From Uloborus plumipes (lineage: Eukaryota; Arthropoda; Arachnida; Araneae; Uloboridae): a stretch of 64,000 nt of DNA. The notes under the pieces were generated by a model, which did not search any database, was not told the origin of the DNA, and worked only from the letters and a program-made list of their open reading frames with translations. The translations under genes were made by a program, and so were the position numbers. The DNA is taken from contig JAXGGA010002945.1 of the NCBI GenBank assembly GCA_038373865.1, positions 47,641 through 111,640 of the forward strand, in the 5' to 3' direction. This document shows positions 22,700-34,471 of this stretch, one piece after another (the stretch's first letter is position 1; every line of letters begins with the position of its first letter).

Positions 22700-23199
22700 A
22701 CACTTTCGTACGACATGTCATTCTTGTGTTTGCAGAAAGTTATGTATTCATTGTTTATAAAAAATTTTCACAAGAAATTCTTGTTCGAGACATTCTTAAA
22801 GTAATAGTATTTAAAAATATTTTTATTGCCTTTAATCGGAAAAATTTTGCCAATTATAAATGAAACGAAATACTAATTTTTGTTGCATTCCATGTCCTGG
22901 AATTTAATTATTCAGAACAGTATCGTGTGAATATTAGCTGTGAGGATTATTTTTTAATATTTCATTCAGTTTTACCCACTTTTTCACGATTTGTTCAGAT
23001 TTTACTATGTACACTTCCATATTGCATGCTGTAGTAATATTTGCGGAAAATTACTTACTGTTAGTCAATTTGGTCATAATAGTTTCTCATTAAAGGTAGG
23101 CTTTAAAAAATAATATTTACAAAATATTTTTTTCAATAATCGGCAAAACGGCCGATTAATAGGTACTGCCGATTGTATCGGTGAATCCCTATTTTAAAA

Positions 23200-24450
23200 A
23201 ATGTCAAAAGTATTTATTAGCAACAAATATTAAATAAAAAAAGTATTTTGTTACTTTTTTGATTAAATTTAAAAAAAACTTAAAAAAACAGTTCTATATT
23301 TAGAAGTTTTCTGCAGTGAGTGTGGAAAAGTCAAAGAAAACCCGGAAAAGTCTGAGAAGTTAAACGCTGAATAAATGTTCATTGAAAGTTGACACTAACG
23401 ACCCACATATTCCGTAAAAAAATTCTTTTCAGAAATATTTAGGGGTCTCGCACGAGGCCTTAAGTCTATAATTTTCTTCAAAAACTTATTTTGTTCTCAT
23501 TTTTTTTTAAATTCAGAAGAAATATTAAATATTTTTCAAGCTCAAAAATGTAAACAATTAAGTCGGGAATTATTGTCAAATTAAAGTTGTTACTCATGGC
23601 ATTTAAGTCTTCCGCATAGTACTCAAAAATAAGGATTTTAAAATTCAAATTAGAATTTTCAGTATGAAGGTATTAGTGTTCCAAATTTTGTATAATTGTT
23701 GATAAAAATTTGATCACTAATAAAAATTTTATACGATTTTTTTTTTCTTTTTATAGATAAAAATTATTTAAATTTATTTTCTGATTATATTGTAAGATTA
23801 GAGGCGTGTCTTAAAAAGAATTAAAGGTATCTCTAATATTGCAAATAACACTTTCATTTTATTACATAGCAGTATATTATTACAAAAATAAAGTGTAAAA
23901 ATCTTAACACCAAAACATACGTAGTGTATAAAATATAGATTATCATTTTATATCAAAAGCTTTTTCTATATAAACGGTTTACCAACAGCTCTATAAGGAT
24001 ACGTGCCTTCTCTTTTGCGACAATAAAAGATTTTGGATTTTAGATTTTATTTTGTATTTATTCAAAATTTTATTTTATTAATTAATGGACTTGTTTATTT
24101 GGATACAAATTATTTATTCTTATTATTTATTTATACATCTATTAAAACATTAAATATCAAAATATAGTATTTTTTTAAATAAAAAAAGAACGTTTTTAGT
24201 GATAGTAAAAAGCATATTAAATCGATCAGCGGCAGTAGTTATGAGCCATTATGAGGCAGCAAGCATAAGCAATCAAGCAGCAATTATGATGTCGATTAAA
24301 TTTATTAATCGAATCTTTATTTTTACTCTTATTGTTAAATATTTTATCATATCATTGTTTTCTTATTTGAGTGAGACCCGATCTGAAAATAGAACGATTT
24401 ACTTCAACTTCACTGATTGAAAATGTATTTAACTCTCATTTATAAATGAT
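23200..24450. other. Unassigned AT-rich spacer
   Basis: Very AT-rich. No paired termini or motifs were recognised. The frame at 24199-24420 is unsupported. Confidence 0.4.
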
Positions 24451-24680
24451 ACACTGCAAAAAATAAAATGTTGTTTTTACAATATAATACTGGCTGCAGT
24501 TTCTAACTTAAAACTGTAAAATGCACAGTAATAAAGTTTAAAACTCGCAGTTTTAGAGTTTATTACTGTAAAGCAGCAATTTTACAGTTTATTACAGTAA
24601 AATTAGCCCTTTTTACAGTTTATTACTGTAAAAGTAGCTGCATTATACTATAGAAACAACATCTATTTTTTACAATGTAC
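24451..24680 (-). repeat. R1 repeat copy 8, single unit, inverted
   Basis: Begins CACTGCAAAAAATAAAATG after TA and ends TTTTTACAATG before TA. One unit only, the clearest minimal form of the family. Confidence 0.85.
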
Positions 24681-25690
24681 TTGTTGTCATTAACTGCCAG
24701 TGAAGTGCTGTGCGTGTGTGTGAGCCTGTCTGTTTCCTTTTTCCCTCCTTTTCGTTCATTTATTCTTGATTTCTTGCTTTAATGAATTTTATAAATCAAT
24801 ATTTCACCTTCTATTCTGTTATGTGGTTCGATCAATATTTTAATATCGTACGAACTTCCTGATAGCTGGTTGAATACGATAGAGAATAAATTTAGCGACT
24901 GAATTAAATATGTTTTTCGGTTAACTAAATGTTCTTTTTTTTTTTGCCCCCTCCCCCGGCCCTTTCAATGTTTTCTTTATACAAATTCGCAGTTTACGGC
25001 GGTTCTTTGTCAAATCCGTGAAGCGGAATATTTACGCCAATTAATATCAATGGATGAACTATTGAAATTAAAAATTAAAAAAACGAAGAAACTTAAAGTT
25101 AAATTTTGAGCTATAAAATTGCTCTTCTCTTCACGATGACTGGAAATTTTACTTTTCTCCCTTTTGTTTAAGTCTGAATGTTTAACATGCGTCACTTGAC
25201 ATGACTTTTATTTTCAAGATAGACCATGCAAAGCCGGGTAACGCAACCTATGCTTAAATAATATAAAAAACAGAAGTTTAAACTATTGGAATTGACTTCT
25301 TTTCTTAATTATTTTCATTTAAGTTGTGTTAAATATTTCAGTTAGTAACGGAAACACAGTATGTAAGTTAAAATTTAAATTAATTAGGATAGTATTTCAC
25401 TTGATTTTTGCTTCATCAAAGAGTTAAAGTACGCATGATTATTCTCGAGACATTATTACGCATAAATATAATGTTAAAACTTTTACTTGATTTTATTTTT
25501 AATTTTCATTTTAAATTGAGTATGACAAGAAAAATTTTACGGCCGGAAATGGTTCAACTAGTGCAAAATTAGAATATTCAGTATTTTCAGGTGGGTAAAA
25601 TAGGTCAGAAAAGAGCAATTTTGCAATCATGCTTTGGTAGCAAAAAATTTATTGATTCAACCAATAAATAAAGCGCTCAAGATATGCAAA
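24681..25690. other. Unassigned spacer
   Basis: A polypyrimidine stretch followed by C-rich sequence lies near 24930-24965. At 25588 CAGGTGGGTAAAATAGGTCA resembles, in inverse, sequence at 30150-30184. No target duplication joins them. Confidence 0.35.
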
Positions 25691-25696
25691 TGTATA

Positions 25697-25868
25697 TATG
25701 AAGTTAAAAATGCAAGACAACGTGTCCAAAAGTACAAATAAGATGTTTAAAAATAGTTAGAAAACATCTTTTTTGTACTTTTGGCCTTTAGTACATCTTT
25801 TTTGTACTTTTGTTTTAAACATCTTATTTCTACTTTTGGACACGTTGTCTTGCATTTTTAACTTCATT
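25697..25868. repeat. Hairpin: inverted repeat with 55-bp arms
   Basis: The left arm 25697-25752 contains TGCAAGACAACGTGTCCAAA and its reverse complement lies at 25813-25868. The 60-bp loop holds two copies of CATCTTTTTTGTACTTTTG. It is flanked by similar AAATGTATATAT stretches on both sides. Probably a small foldback element. Confidence 0.7.
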
Positions 25869-26330
25869 AATTGTACAAAGTTTTCGACTGCTTTTCTTAC
25901 AAATGTATATATATTCCTTGTGACATTTAAAGTGAAATATCTCTGAGAAAACAAAATACCGATCTTAAAAATAAGTTGTGAAACGTGTTGTCAATGACCT
26001 ATTTTACATCGTAGTGTATAGTAAAATATAGGCCATGCTTTAAAAGCTGTATTTTAATAACTTTTTAAATAGTAACTTTGTGTTTTTGTTTGTTAATGAG
26101 AAAACAATTAGTATGTAAACATTTCTAGAAAGTAAGATAGTCCTCTTAATTCATCTAAGAATCAGAAATGACTTTACGATGCATCAAATTTCTAAACTCT
26201 CCGAAAAAGTACAAAACTTTCACTTTCTTTTTAAATTTCGCTTTATACATTACTCTACATTATGACGAGAAACGGTGGCATGATAAAAGGCTTCTTTGGC
26301 GTTTTCCTCAAAAACTCAACTTGTATCCAC

Positions 26331-27438
26331 TAGGGATGCACCGGTAAGCAAATTGACCGATTACTGATTAATCGGCTGCTGATCGGCTGAGTCGATTAAT
26401 GATCAGGATGATTACTTTTAATATTACTAATTTCACCATCACATTTTTTTTTCTTCTTTTCATTTCTATTCTGAATTTAGAAATAGTTACTCATTTATTT
26501 CCGAGAGAAGATTTATTTTTTCCATTTTCCTAACTATCCAAAATAATTCCGAAATTTTATCAAATTTCTTTGAACCTATTTTCATATTATTGTTAATTAA
26601 ATTTCATTAACACGTTAGACTTGAAAATTAGAAATAATGATAAAAATATTGGAAGGTTACGGTGAGCACTCTAATTAAGGGGTATTTTTAATTTTAAATT
26701 ATTTTTCAATTATAAGTAGCTATTTAATTCAAGGCTTTTATTTTTTGAAAATTAGAGGTTATCTAAAAGCACTATGCTGATGAGACAAGTATTGATGCAG
26801 GAAAAATGTTGCAACATTGTCTATATGTATCTGTTTGTTCAAAATAGGCAAAGCAATTTATTAAAGCATTTATATGAACTTGAGAGAGTTATTTTTTAGA
26901 TTTCATTCTTTAAATCATTTGTTTTGTTTTTACTCACTATACTTTCGCACTACATGCTATACTTATGTTTGTAGGAAATTATTTTATTTCTTGTTTATTA
27001 ATTTATTCATTGTAGTTTCTTGTTCAAGGCATACTGAAAGCGATTTTATTAAAAACATTTTTTCCGTCGGTTGATCGGCAAGATGATACTAATTAAACGT
27101 AAAATGAAATACTTATGTTTTAACATTCCAATTTAAAAGTTCAATTATTTAGTTATTCCTAATAGTGTCACTTGAATATCAGCTGTGAGGGTTATCTATT
27201 AATATTCTATTCAGTATTAGTCACTGTATGAACTATTTGTTTTATTTTTACTGTTATGTTACAGTACGGATTGCAGAAAATTACATTTATTTACTGTTAA
27301 TTAAATTATTTATCATAGTTTCTTGGAAAAATACTTTAAAAAGTAATATATTTAAAAAATATTTTTTTCCGCCGGTTTAATCTGCAAAATTTTGTTGATT
27401 ATTAGAAATCAACCAAGTGGCCGATTATTGCATGCCTA
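26331..27438. mobile_element. hAT-like element, copy 2, exact 8-bp duplication
   Basis: GTATCCAC occurs at 26323-26330 and 27439-27446. The left end is TAGGGATGCACCGGTAAG; the right end complement is TAGGCATGCAATAATCGG. Subterminal ATCGGC repeats are as in copy 1. The frame at 26874-27074 is not recognisable as transposase. This copy preserves the empty sites for both insertions found in copy 1. Confidence 0.88.
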
Positions 27439-27717
27439 GTATCCACTATCCAAGTTTTAAAGGTTGGCCATCATCAATGCGCCTCAAACCAGTTGCAATT
27501 TTCTTCCAAACAAAAGATTTTTTTTTTATTTTTTGACTCATAATTTTTTTTTTACACTGGCGGGAAAAAAAATCCCAACACCAAGAAAAATTGTCGTAAA
27601 GTAATGAAATTTGGGTAATGCAATTGTCTAGTTAACATGTTTAATTGATTAAATGTACAAGATCACTGGCTAATTTAAACTCAAGAAAACGCTGTGCAAA
27701 TGTGAAATTATGTTAAT

Positions 27718-28919
27718 TTAATAGAGGGTGTAACCTCCAGAACTTTGAAGGCAAGCCTGCAAGAGTGCATGCATTATGTCATACAGGTGCCAAATGTCAC
27801 TTTGTGGTATGGAGTTCCATGCTTGTTGCACTTGCTGTGTCAATACTAGGACCGTCATTGCTGAGTGTGGATGACGCTCGAGGTGCCATCCCATGATATC
27901 CCATACGTTATCAATTGGAGACAGACCTGGTGATTTTGCAGGTCACGGTAACATGTCAGCACTCTTTAGAGTACATTGCGTTACAGCAGCGATGTGAGGG
28001 CGAGCGTTATCCGGTTGGAAAACGCCCCCTTGAATGCTACTCATGAAGGGCTGTACTACTTGTTAAATTAACAGACTGACGACAAATTTTCAGTCAGTGA
28101 GTTTGGGATAACCACAAGAATGCCCCTGCTGTCGTAGGAAATTGCTCCAGAGACCATAACTCCAGGTGTGAGTCCCGTGTGTCTAGGCCGTAGACCGCTT
28201 AAATGCAGGCGGTCCCCTGGCCTCCTTCTGACCAATATACAGCCACCACTGGCACTAATTAAGAATCTGTTTTCATCAAAAATTACAACAGATCTCCACT
28301 CCGACCTCCAGTGAGCTCTGTCGTGGCACCACTGCCGTCGGAAAAGGCAGTGGTTTGCAGTCAGTGGAATACCGGCTACAGGCTTCCTGGCTCGGAGCTG
28401 TCCTTGAAGTAAACAGTTTCTTACCGTTCCTTAGGTCACGACGGTACCAACTGCAGCTCGAATGCCAGCCGCAGATGCAGTACGATGCGCCACAGCCGTA
28501 CGCAAGATTCGGCGATCTTTCTTCTCAGTCGTGCCACGTGGCAGCTCGGAACTCGATCTTCTTGAGGTAGTACCATCCCTTGCCCATAGCTTCCAATAAT
28601 CATGCATGGTGGAAACATTCCCACCCAAGTCTTTCTGCAATACAGTGAAACCTGTGTATAACGATACTGTACATAGGGATAAACCTGCCTATTACGATAT
28701 TTTGGTTTGGTCCCAGCCAACTTCGACTCTACTCTTGCTCAAACTGTCTATAATGATAATCTGTCTATAACGATATTTTTTCTCGATCCCTTGAGTATCG
28801 TTATACACAGATTTCACTGTATCGCGAAATGAAAATCCACCTTCTCTTAGCCAAATTGTACGACCTCGTTCAAACTCGGTGAGCTGTTGATAATGGCTTT
28901 TTCGTCTTCTTAAAGGCAT
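27718..28919 (-). pseudogene. Tc1-like transposase, split by a MITE, 32-residue D-E spacing
   Basis: Begins MPLRRRKSHYQQLTEFERGR at 28919, a typical helix-turn-helix N-terminus. It is interrupted after GGFSFRD by the nested MITE and resumes with KDLGGNVSTMHDYW, then HRTASAAGIRAAVGT. The first catalytic Asp is in IFDENRF, the second in QPDNARPH. The third position has Asp instead of Glu (SPIDNVWDI). A stop replaces Trp in the LPWP motif and Gly replaces Asp of SPDLSPI. The C-terminus is WNSIPQSDIWHLYD..SSGGYTLY. I count 32 residues between the second and third catalytic positions, where classical Tc1 has 34. It is a pseudogene, with further stops and frame shifts. Confidence 0.85.
28643..28819. 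mobile_element. 177-bp Tigger/pogo-like MITE inside a transposase gene
   Basis: The ends CAGTGAAACCTGTGTATAAC and complement CAGTGAAATCTGTGTATAAC are flanked by TA at 28641-28642 and 28820-28821. The internal TATAACGATA motif is repeated three times. The CAGTGAAACC..TATAACGA terminus is typical of pogo/Tigger non-autonomous elements. Excising it with one TA rejoins the host transposase frame as FRD followed by IAERLGW. Confidence 0.88.
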
Positions 28920-29162
28920 TCCTGGCTAACATGAACGAAATTCGTCAAATTTCACGGAAAAATAATACACACGAGCTTCACAACACGCTTTTAAAACAAG
29001 CCTTATTTGCATGTTCTGAGTGACGCCAGCTGCGCCACACTTATGCGTGGAACACGAAATTTCAATCGATGTCATCTTTCAGTTGTATAAACACGCCTAC
29101 CAAATTTTGTTTATCTAACACAAGTCTTTCTTGGTGTTGGGATTTTTTTTTCCGCCAGTGTA

Positions 29163-30190
29163 ATTTTGTGTGTGTGTTTCTTCAGAAACAGCTTTAATTG
29201 ATTTACTGTCTCTTTAATCTTTTTCTACGTGCAATATTTTCAAAAATTGTCAGGCTTGTTAAAATTTCACCAGTTTCATTATGCGTATGTATTTTCTCTT
29301 GTGGCATCCTTCAGAGATCCTTTACTTACTTAAATTTATTAGTGTAGATACTAGTGTGCATAAATAGAAAGTATTTTACGTTTAAAAAGAGAACATATAC
29401 TGGACTGGTCCTGTACCAATATCGAAAAAGCAGTCTCACTTACTGTCGAGATCTTGGATGTTGATCCCACTCTTTCAACTGCTCTGAAAGAATGTTTTTT
29501 ACGGATTCGTTTGTGCCATAACTTCTTTCTTTGGAGAAAACAAGCCACTTTTACTGGTTCTTCGATCAAAAGCTGTGTTCTTAATTTTGGCTTTTTTCAT
29601 TTGATTACTTTGCAATGTAAGTTTTTTAACATTTATTTATGTATCAAAAGAACGACAAAGCAATATTTTGCCTGTTTTAAGTTAGTAAACACATAAATGA
29701 AAACAAAAAGTGATTTAAAAAGCAAAAAATATAATTAATTATATACCACCAGACCTACGCTAAGCCTAACCTATGCTAAGCTAATATAGGCTAAGCTTAA
29801 CCTAAAGTGAAACCTGACCTATTTTACCCTACACATGTGTTTTTATCCTAAAAAATTACTTTTTGCTGTTTTCACTTCAACTTTTTGGGAAGCTTTTCTT
29901 GAAAACGTACTGTATTTAAAAATTAGTGTGCAATTCCCTTTAATTATTCTTTAAATTAAAAGTTTTTACGTCGAATGCATTTAAGTTTCTAGTAAGAAAA
30001 ACATTAAATCTTAAAAAGCTGTAACTTTAAGGTAGAAATTGCAGCTTATTTTGTATGTAAAATGATGCCTGATGTCAATAATACACAAAACTGGCGACTC
30101 GGAAAGAAAATATTATTTGCATATTTTTTTAGCGATTTTTTTTAAGTGACCTATTTTACCCCTGGACTCATTTTACCCCACCTGACTCGA
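29163..30190. other. Unassigned spacer with GGTAAAATAGG phrases
   Basis: Contains CTAAGCCTAACCTATGC-type short repeats near 29757-29800 and two instances of GACCTATTTTACCC (about 29816-29830 and 30147-30162). The phrase also occurs inverted at 25588-25606, suggesting ends of one element family, but no delimiting target duplication was found. The frames at 29351-29569 and 29454-29696 are antisense to each other and unsupported. Confidence 0.4.
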
Positions 30191-30609
30191 CAACTCAAAA
30201 TCATTAAAATGAATGCGATAAGTACTATATCTGTTTAAAGGTCCGGATGCTTATCAACGCATATGTTTTTAACATTTAACATTACATTAAATATTTTAAA
30301 TAACAAAAAAATCCTTGTATAAAGTCGTATACTTTATTTATCTAAGTGATAACGAAATTACACTGCTCCATTCTAAGGCTTTGAAGTTCTTTATAGCCAC
30401 ATTTTAACTTTGAATCTAAGAAATGTTCTTTTGCTTTACCAATGATCACAAATCGTATCTTACTGTTGATTTTGACTTCTAGTTTACCTTATTTTGAATG
30501 TTTAATAATTTAATATATTTTGATGAATCTTGTTTCATTCTGCAAATGAAATACCGCGAGGCTCCTGTTCGCATCAAGTGTCCATCGTTTGCTAGACGAT
30601 TTAATTTGT

Positions 30610-30800
30610 AATACTAGGAACTCGTGTCAATGTGCGTAAGTATCTCTTCTAACTCAAAAGCTTAATGCCATAGAAGGTTGAGTTTTCATTTAAAGGGTCT
30701 ATATATATGGGGTTTAACTGTGTACCTCCCTCTCTAGTTGCATTCCGGTACCCCAAAAAAGGTTTTTACAAGTTTTTAGGGCCAAATCCATGCTGATTTC
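30610..30800 (+). repeat. Dispersed repeat D, fragment
   Basis: TGCGTAAGTATCTCTTCTAA, AACTCAAAAGCTTAATGCC, and GTACCTCCCTCTCTAGTTGC followed by ATTCCGGT match, in order, the repeat at 59890-60375. Confidence 0.5.
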
Positions 30801-31425
30801 AATGCAGACTAACAGTTATGTCATAAATTGACAATTACTTGGAGTACCAACACATTTTTCGTAGACAACTTGATTACATATCACTTAGATTAATGTTAAA
30901 ACGAAAGGTGGAATTCGGTGCCAGTTTGCAATGTTGACGACATTTAGCAAGATTCCCATAGAATCAACGTTAAAGTTGTCTACATTTGCAAAATTAACCT
31001 TTGTAAAAGTGATCTAGGTGTAAGTGAAATATTTTTGCTTACTCTAAGGCAAAATGACATATTTTTATTCCTTTTATACGTTACATATGTTTTTCGTAAT
31101 GCAATTTTAGATCTCAGACACCAAGAAGAGCATCACGTTTGCAGATGATACTAGTTTTACCATGCTTTTACAGAAAAGTGTCTAAAAATTATGCATTTCG
31201 AAGTGTCTGTACTGTGTTTAAATCCATACGCATCAATGTATGTACTTGTATATGTCCATCGAAGAGTCGCTTCTGATTAGTTATTTGTTACTTGCTTGAT
31301 ACTGATAACGTCATCACTATTTGAGGAGCCGCAGGCTGCTAGTTACTTATCGCGGTAGTACATGAATCTACGCAGCTATTCTTTAGAGTTATTGAAGAAC
31401 ATCAATAATGTACAAGGAGGTAATG
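30801..31425. other. Unassigned spacer
   Basis: Slightly richer in GC than its surroundings. No element ends, frames or splice patterns stood out. Confidence 0.35.
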
Positions 31426-31429
31426 TGGG

Positions 31430-31800
31430 GGTCTACATCCGATATTTATGTCCTTGTACGAAGTACAAGAAGTAATGTATTCGCGAAAACGTTTTCACTA
31501 AAATTTCTGCCTAAACTTACATTTTACTTGAGAGGAATGAATATTGATTACTTTTTCTCAGTCCACCCGCACTTGCATACGTTCTAAGAACGTATGGAAA
31601 ATCGAAGTATCCATTTTGTAAATCCTCAAGTAAACTGACGCGAGTTTTCCCTTGATGAATGTCTGTGCGTACGTATATATCTCGAATAACTGAAAAATGG
31701 TATGCCGTTGAAGGTTAACAATTGCACCTATTTTGTACGTACGCACTATTCTCTTACGCACCTCTCCTTTTGGTTGCATTCCGATGCTTCAAAAGGCGTC
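31430..31800 (+). repeat. Dispersed repeat D, second copy
   Basis: Follows the order of the 59890-60375 copy: an AAGTAATGTATTCGCGAAAA start, ACGCGAGTTTTCCCTTGATG, a TGTGCGTACGTATATATCTC block, ATGCCGTTGAAGG, and the TTTTGGTTGCATTCCGATGC end. The minus-strand frame 31558-31779 inside it is not convincing. Confidence 0.55.
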
Positions 31801-31816
31801 ATTTCACTTTTATTTT

Positions 31817-32040
31817 GCACTGTAAAAAATGAATGGTTTTTACGGTATAATACAGCTAATTTTACAGTAATTTTAACCAAATTGCTAATTTTTCAGTAGT
31901 AAACTAAAATTGCTAGTTTACAGTAATAAATTGTAAAATTGCTAGTTTTACAGTTTATTACTGCACATTTTACAGCTTTAAACTGAAACATCTGGTTTCA
32001 GTATTATACTGTTAAAACAACAGCTTATTTTTTGCATTGC
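31817..32040 (+). repeat. R1 repeat copy 9, single unit
   Basis: Begins CACTGTAAAAAATGAATGG and ends TTATTTTTTGCATTG. It directly abuts the end of dispersed repeat D. Confidence 0.85.
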
Positions 32041-32139
32041 AGACGAAGTATATTACATGTTTTTTTTAGTATACAGCGTCTGAGATTGAAATCAATTTTC
32101 TTGTATGCTCACTATTTACGAGAAACACTCTTATCAGGC

Positions 32140-32290
32140 AAGATGAAGAGGATAGGCAACCTGTTGCCCAACAGCCCAACTTCCTCGTTCCGTAAGCAGC
32201 GGTTGCAACCCCTGAATCGGTACCTTAGAATCCGAGCCAAATGCGTTACTTCTGAACCACACGTGCGTTGTGAAAGTTATTGTAGTTCAG
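32140..32290 (+). other. GC-richer island of unknown nature
   Basis: An open frame reads MKRIGNLLPNSPTSSFR and then meets a plausible donor (TTCC followed by GTAAGC). Base composition is clearly above the local background. No family was recognised; it may be a diverged retroelement or an exon scrap. Confidence 0.25.
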
Positions 32291-32345
32291 TGGCGTACCC
32301 GTGAGCGTGCAAAAATACATATGCATCCCCCCTCCCAGGAATTTT
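32291..32345 (+). mobile_element. Solo left end of a hAT-like element
   Basis: CAGTGGCGTACCCGTGAGCG matches the CAGTGGCGTA terminus seen at 37407. No right end lies nearby. Confidence 0.4.
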
Positions 32346-32880
32346 CTATACTTGTACAGGTGGGTCATCAAGTTTTGAAAATTAGTGGAAATTTTCAAGA
32401 GACAAAATGGAACTTTCATGAAAATGTGCTTCAGATATTTTATAATGAGATATATTTAATAGAAACTGTCAAGTGTTGTTATAAGATACTTTTTTCTACA
32501 ATAACAAGTGAAAAGTATTACTTTTTTTTTATTTGTGAAAATGTTAAACAAAACCTATCATCTCACAAGTATTTTTTTTTTTTTCGGAGTGCTTATTTTT
32601 TCGAGTATATTTATTATCCTTGAAATGATATACGTATCTTTGTAATTTATATAATTTCATTTAAAGAAATCCAATCTCTGAACTTTGCCAAAATAAAAAA
32701 AGGTGTATAGTTGGGATTTTTTAAGTAGCTTCTACTCCGAAAAAATCGTTATTCTTTAAGTTAAAATTCTTTATAAGGCTGGTTTACCTTTTTATTTAAT
32801 GCTTTATTTCCTCGGTTTTGTGTGAATTCAATCATGCTGGCAAATTACCCTATTCGCTGCGCTAAATTTCCAACCACAAT

Positions 32881-32893
32881 TATATATATACGA

Positions 32894-32970
<77 letters not shown>
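32881..32970. repeat. (TA)n microsatellite
   Basis: About 90 bp of nearly pure TA dinucleotides interrupted once by CGAG. Confidence 0.95.
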
Positions 32971-32971
<1 letters not shown>

Positions 32972-33357
32972 TAATAGTTATATTGCCAGCACGGTAAAAT
33001 GTGCCACTAAAAAACATTTTTTGCACCATATAGATTTGAAAATTCAGCTATTTCTCCATTTCACATGCAATTAAATGCTCCCTTTTTTTTCTCTCATAAC
33101 GTGAACGTACTCTCAAAGATATTCGATAGATCCCGGAGACTTCCGCGCTGGGGATAAATGTCACACCTCTCGGGATTGTTGTTTTTAAAATGAAGTTGGC
33201 TTGTCACGTGCATGACACACTTCAGACATCATTCCGACGAATTTATTGTTGTTGTTTTTGTTTGTTTTTTTTTCTTTTTGAAATATATACTATTTTTTCC
33301 CACTAATTATTTTTTCGAAATAGTTTTAAGAAAAAGAAAGGAAGCTTCATTCCACAG

Positions 33358-33562
33358 AAAAGCAGACATTTTACCCTGCACGCGACAGCTCTATATTTTA
33401 TTTCAAAAGAAAAATTTAAAAAAATATATAAGTAACAAACAATTATTGCATAAGAAATCACACATACATGTGCAGTTTCTAAGATCAAGGAGTTTTGTTT
33501 CTTATACGTTTTGAAATGAAATATAGAGCTGTCACGTGACGTGTAAAAGGTCTGCTTCTTAG
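33358..33562. repeat. Inverted repeat with about 45-bp arms
   Basis: AGCTCTATATTTTATTTC near 33390 pairs with GAAATGAAATATAGAGCT near 33513. The match extends through GCAGACATTTTACC/GTAAAAGGTCTGC. The loop is about 110 bp. The two antisense frames over it (33212-33514 and 33303-33488) are probably chance. Confidence 0.55.
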
Positions 33563-33569
33563 TTAAATG

Positions 33570-34370
33570 GCCCGTTTATATAGTGATTAATCCAAACAAA
33601 ATTTCCTGATAGTATTTTATGTGTGTTAATATACGGCCTAAGTTTATTTTGGGAAATTGTGTAAAAATATGTATCATCTAGTATAGTTCATGAAATAAAG
33701 TTCTTTAAAACTAAGATGTTCAAAAATACTAGTAATGCTTAGAAATAAGGAGACTAATTCTAGGAGAGAAAACCAAAAATAAAATTCTTTTAATAAATAT
33801 ATGAACCTACAGATTGCTCAAATGCGCACTTTTGGTGTCAAAAACCACTTAGAGGGCTGCAGTTTTAATAAAAGCAATAAAAAAGATGTTAAATGTATAA
33901 TTCATTAGTACTTTGTGTGACCTAATATTATTTTTACAAATGATTTTTAAAAATAAATACATAACGTTTCTTAAATATAATTTTCACTCCTGACAAACGA
34001 CTTTCGGTTGCGTTAAGATTTCCAAATGATAAAGAGGTGTGTGAAAGCGTTGTTCTAATTTTAAAAGTGTTCCTGTACAATATTAGAAATGTACCACAAG
34101 TGAATGCTGCAACGTACGCCCGCAGGTAGAAATCATCTATTTATAGCCATCGAATTAAATTCATCTCAATTTTCACCAAGCATCCGTTTTTTTTCTTCTC
34201 CACATTGCACAATCTTGAAAGCTTCTATCTGGTACCGTTTTTACCCATTCCAGTCATTTTAGCATCTTCATCGACCCCAGGGTGTTGCCTGGAGAGCTAG
34301 CAACCGAAATACTTTCCTGAATCTGTGTGAAGATTTTTTTCTTTCTTTTTTTTCTTCTTCTTCTTCTTCT
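33570..34370. other. Unassigned spacer upstream of a candidate exon
   Basis: No repeat was recognised. It ends in a long polypyrimidine tract (about 34326-34378, CTT repeats) that would serve well as the 3' part of an intron. Confidence 0.35.
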
Positions 34371-34380
34371 TCTCTTGCAG

Positions 34381-34471
34381 TTCCCTCATGACCAAAGTCG
34401 CTCTGTGCGCAAAATGCCTTTCTCAAGTGCAGCTGGAGGTCAGTGACAGCGGCGGTTTGTGCCCGTTACAG
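34381..34471 (+). other. Candidate coding exon
   Basis: A 50-bp pyrimidine tract ending CTCTTGCAG is followed by GC-richer sequence. Two donors are possible: CTGGAG/GTCAGT (exon 34381-34438) and TTACAG/GTTACC (exon 34381-34471). For the shorter exon one open frame reads FPHDQSRSVRKMPFSSAAG; another frame, open through the longer exon, reads SLMTKVALCAKCLSQVQLEV followed by SDSGGLCPLQ. I cannot link either to a known protein, and no neighbouring exon of the same gene is evident, which would fit long introns filled with transposons. Confidence 0.3.

Larger units (their letters stand above)
18354..23191. mobile_element. hAT-like element, copy 1, with nested insertions
   Basis: The left end TAGGGATGCACC and the right end complement TAGGGATTCACC enclose ATCGGC-rich subterminal sequence. 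The flanking octamers TTTTAAAT (18346-18353) and TTTTAAAA (23192-23199) differ at one position. Its inner sequence aligns by eye with copy 2 at 26331-27438 except for two insertions, at 18711-20883 and 21023-22699. No hAT transposase frame was seen. Relic, non-autonomous. Confidence 0.8.
27555..29160 (-). mobile_element. Tc1-like element carrying a nested MITE
   Basis: The terminal inverted repeats CACTGGCGGGAAAAAAAA and following CCCAACACCAAGAAA are mirrored at the right end. TA flanks both sides (27553-27554 and 29161-29162). Removing the 177-bp MITE at 28643-28819 and one TA leaves about 1.43 kb, a usual Tc1 length. It carries one minus-strand transposase relic. Confidence 0.9.

Noticed and set aside
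29757..29800. CCTAACCTA-type sequence as interstitial telomere repeat
   Set aside because: Only two imperfect CCTAA units occur; the surrounding CTAAGC phrases do not continue the arthropod TTAGG repeat.
32270..32623. 117-codon frame (start MKVIVVQWRTRERAK)
   Set aside because: It crosses a solo hAT end and then poly-T-rich DNA; the open length comes from low complexity.
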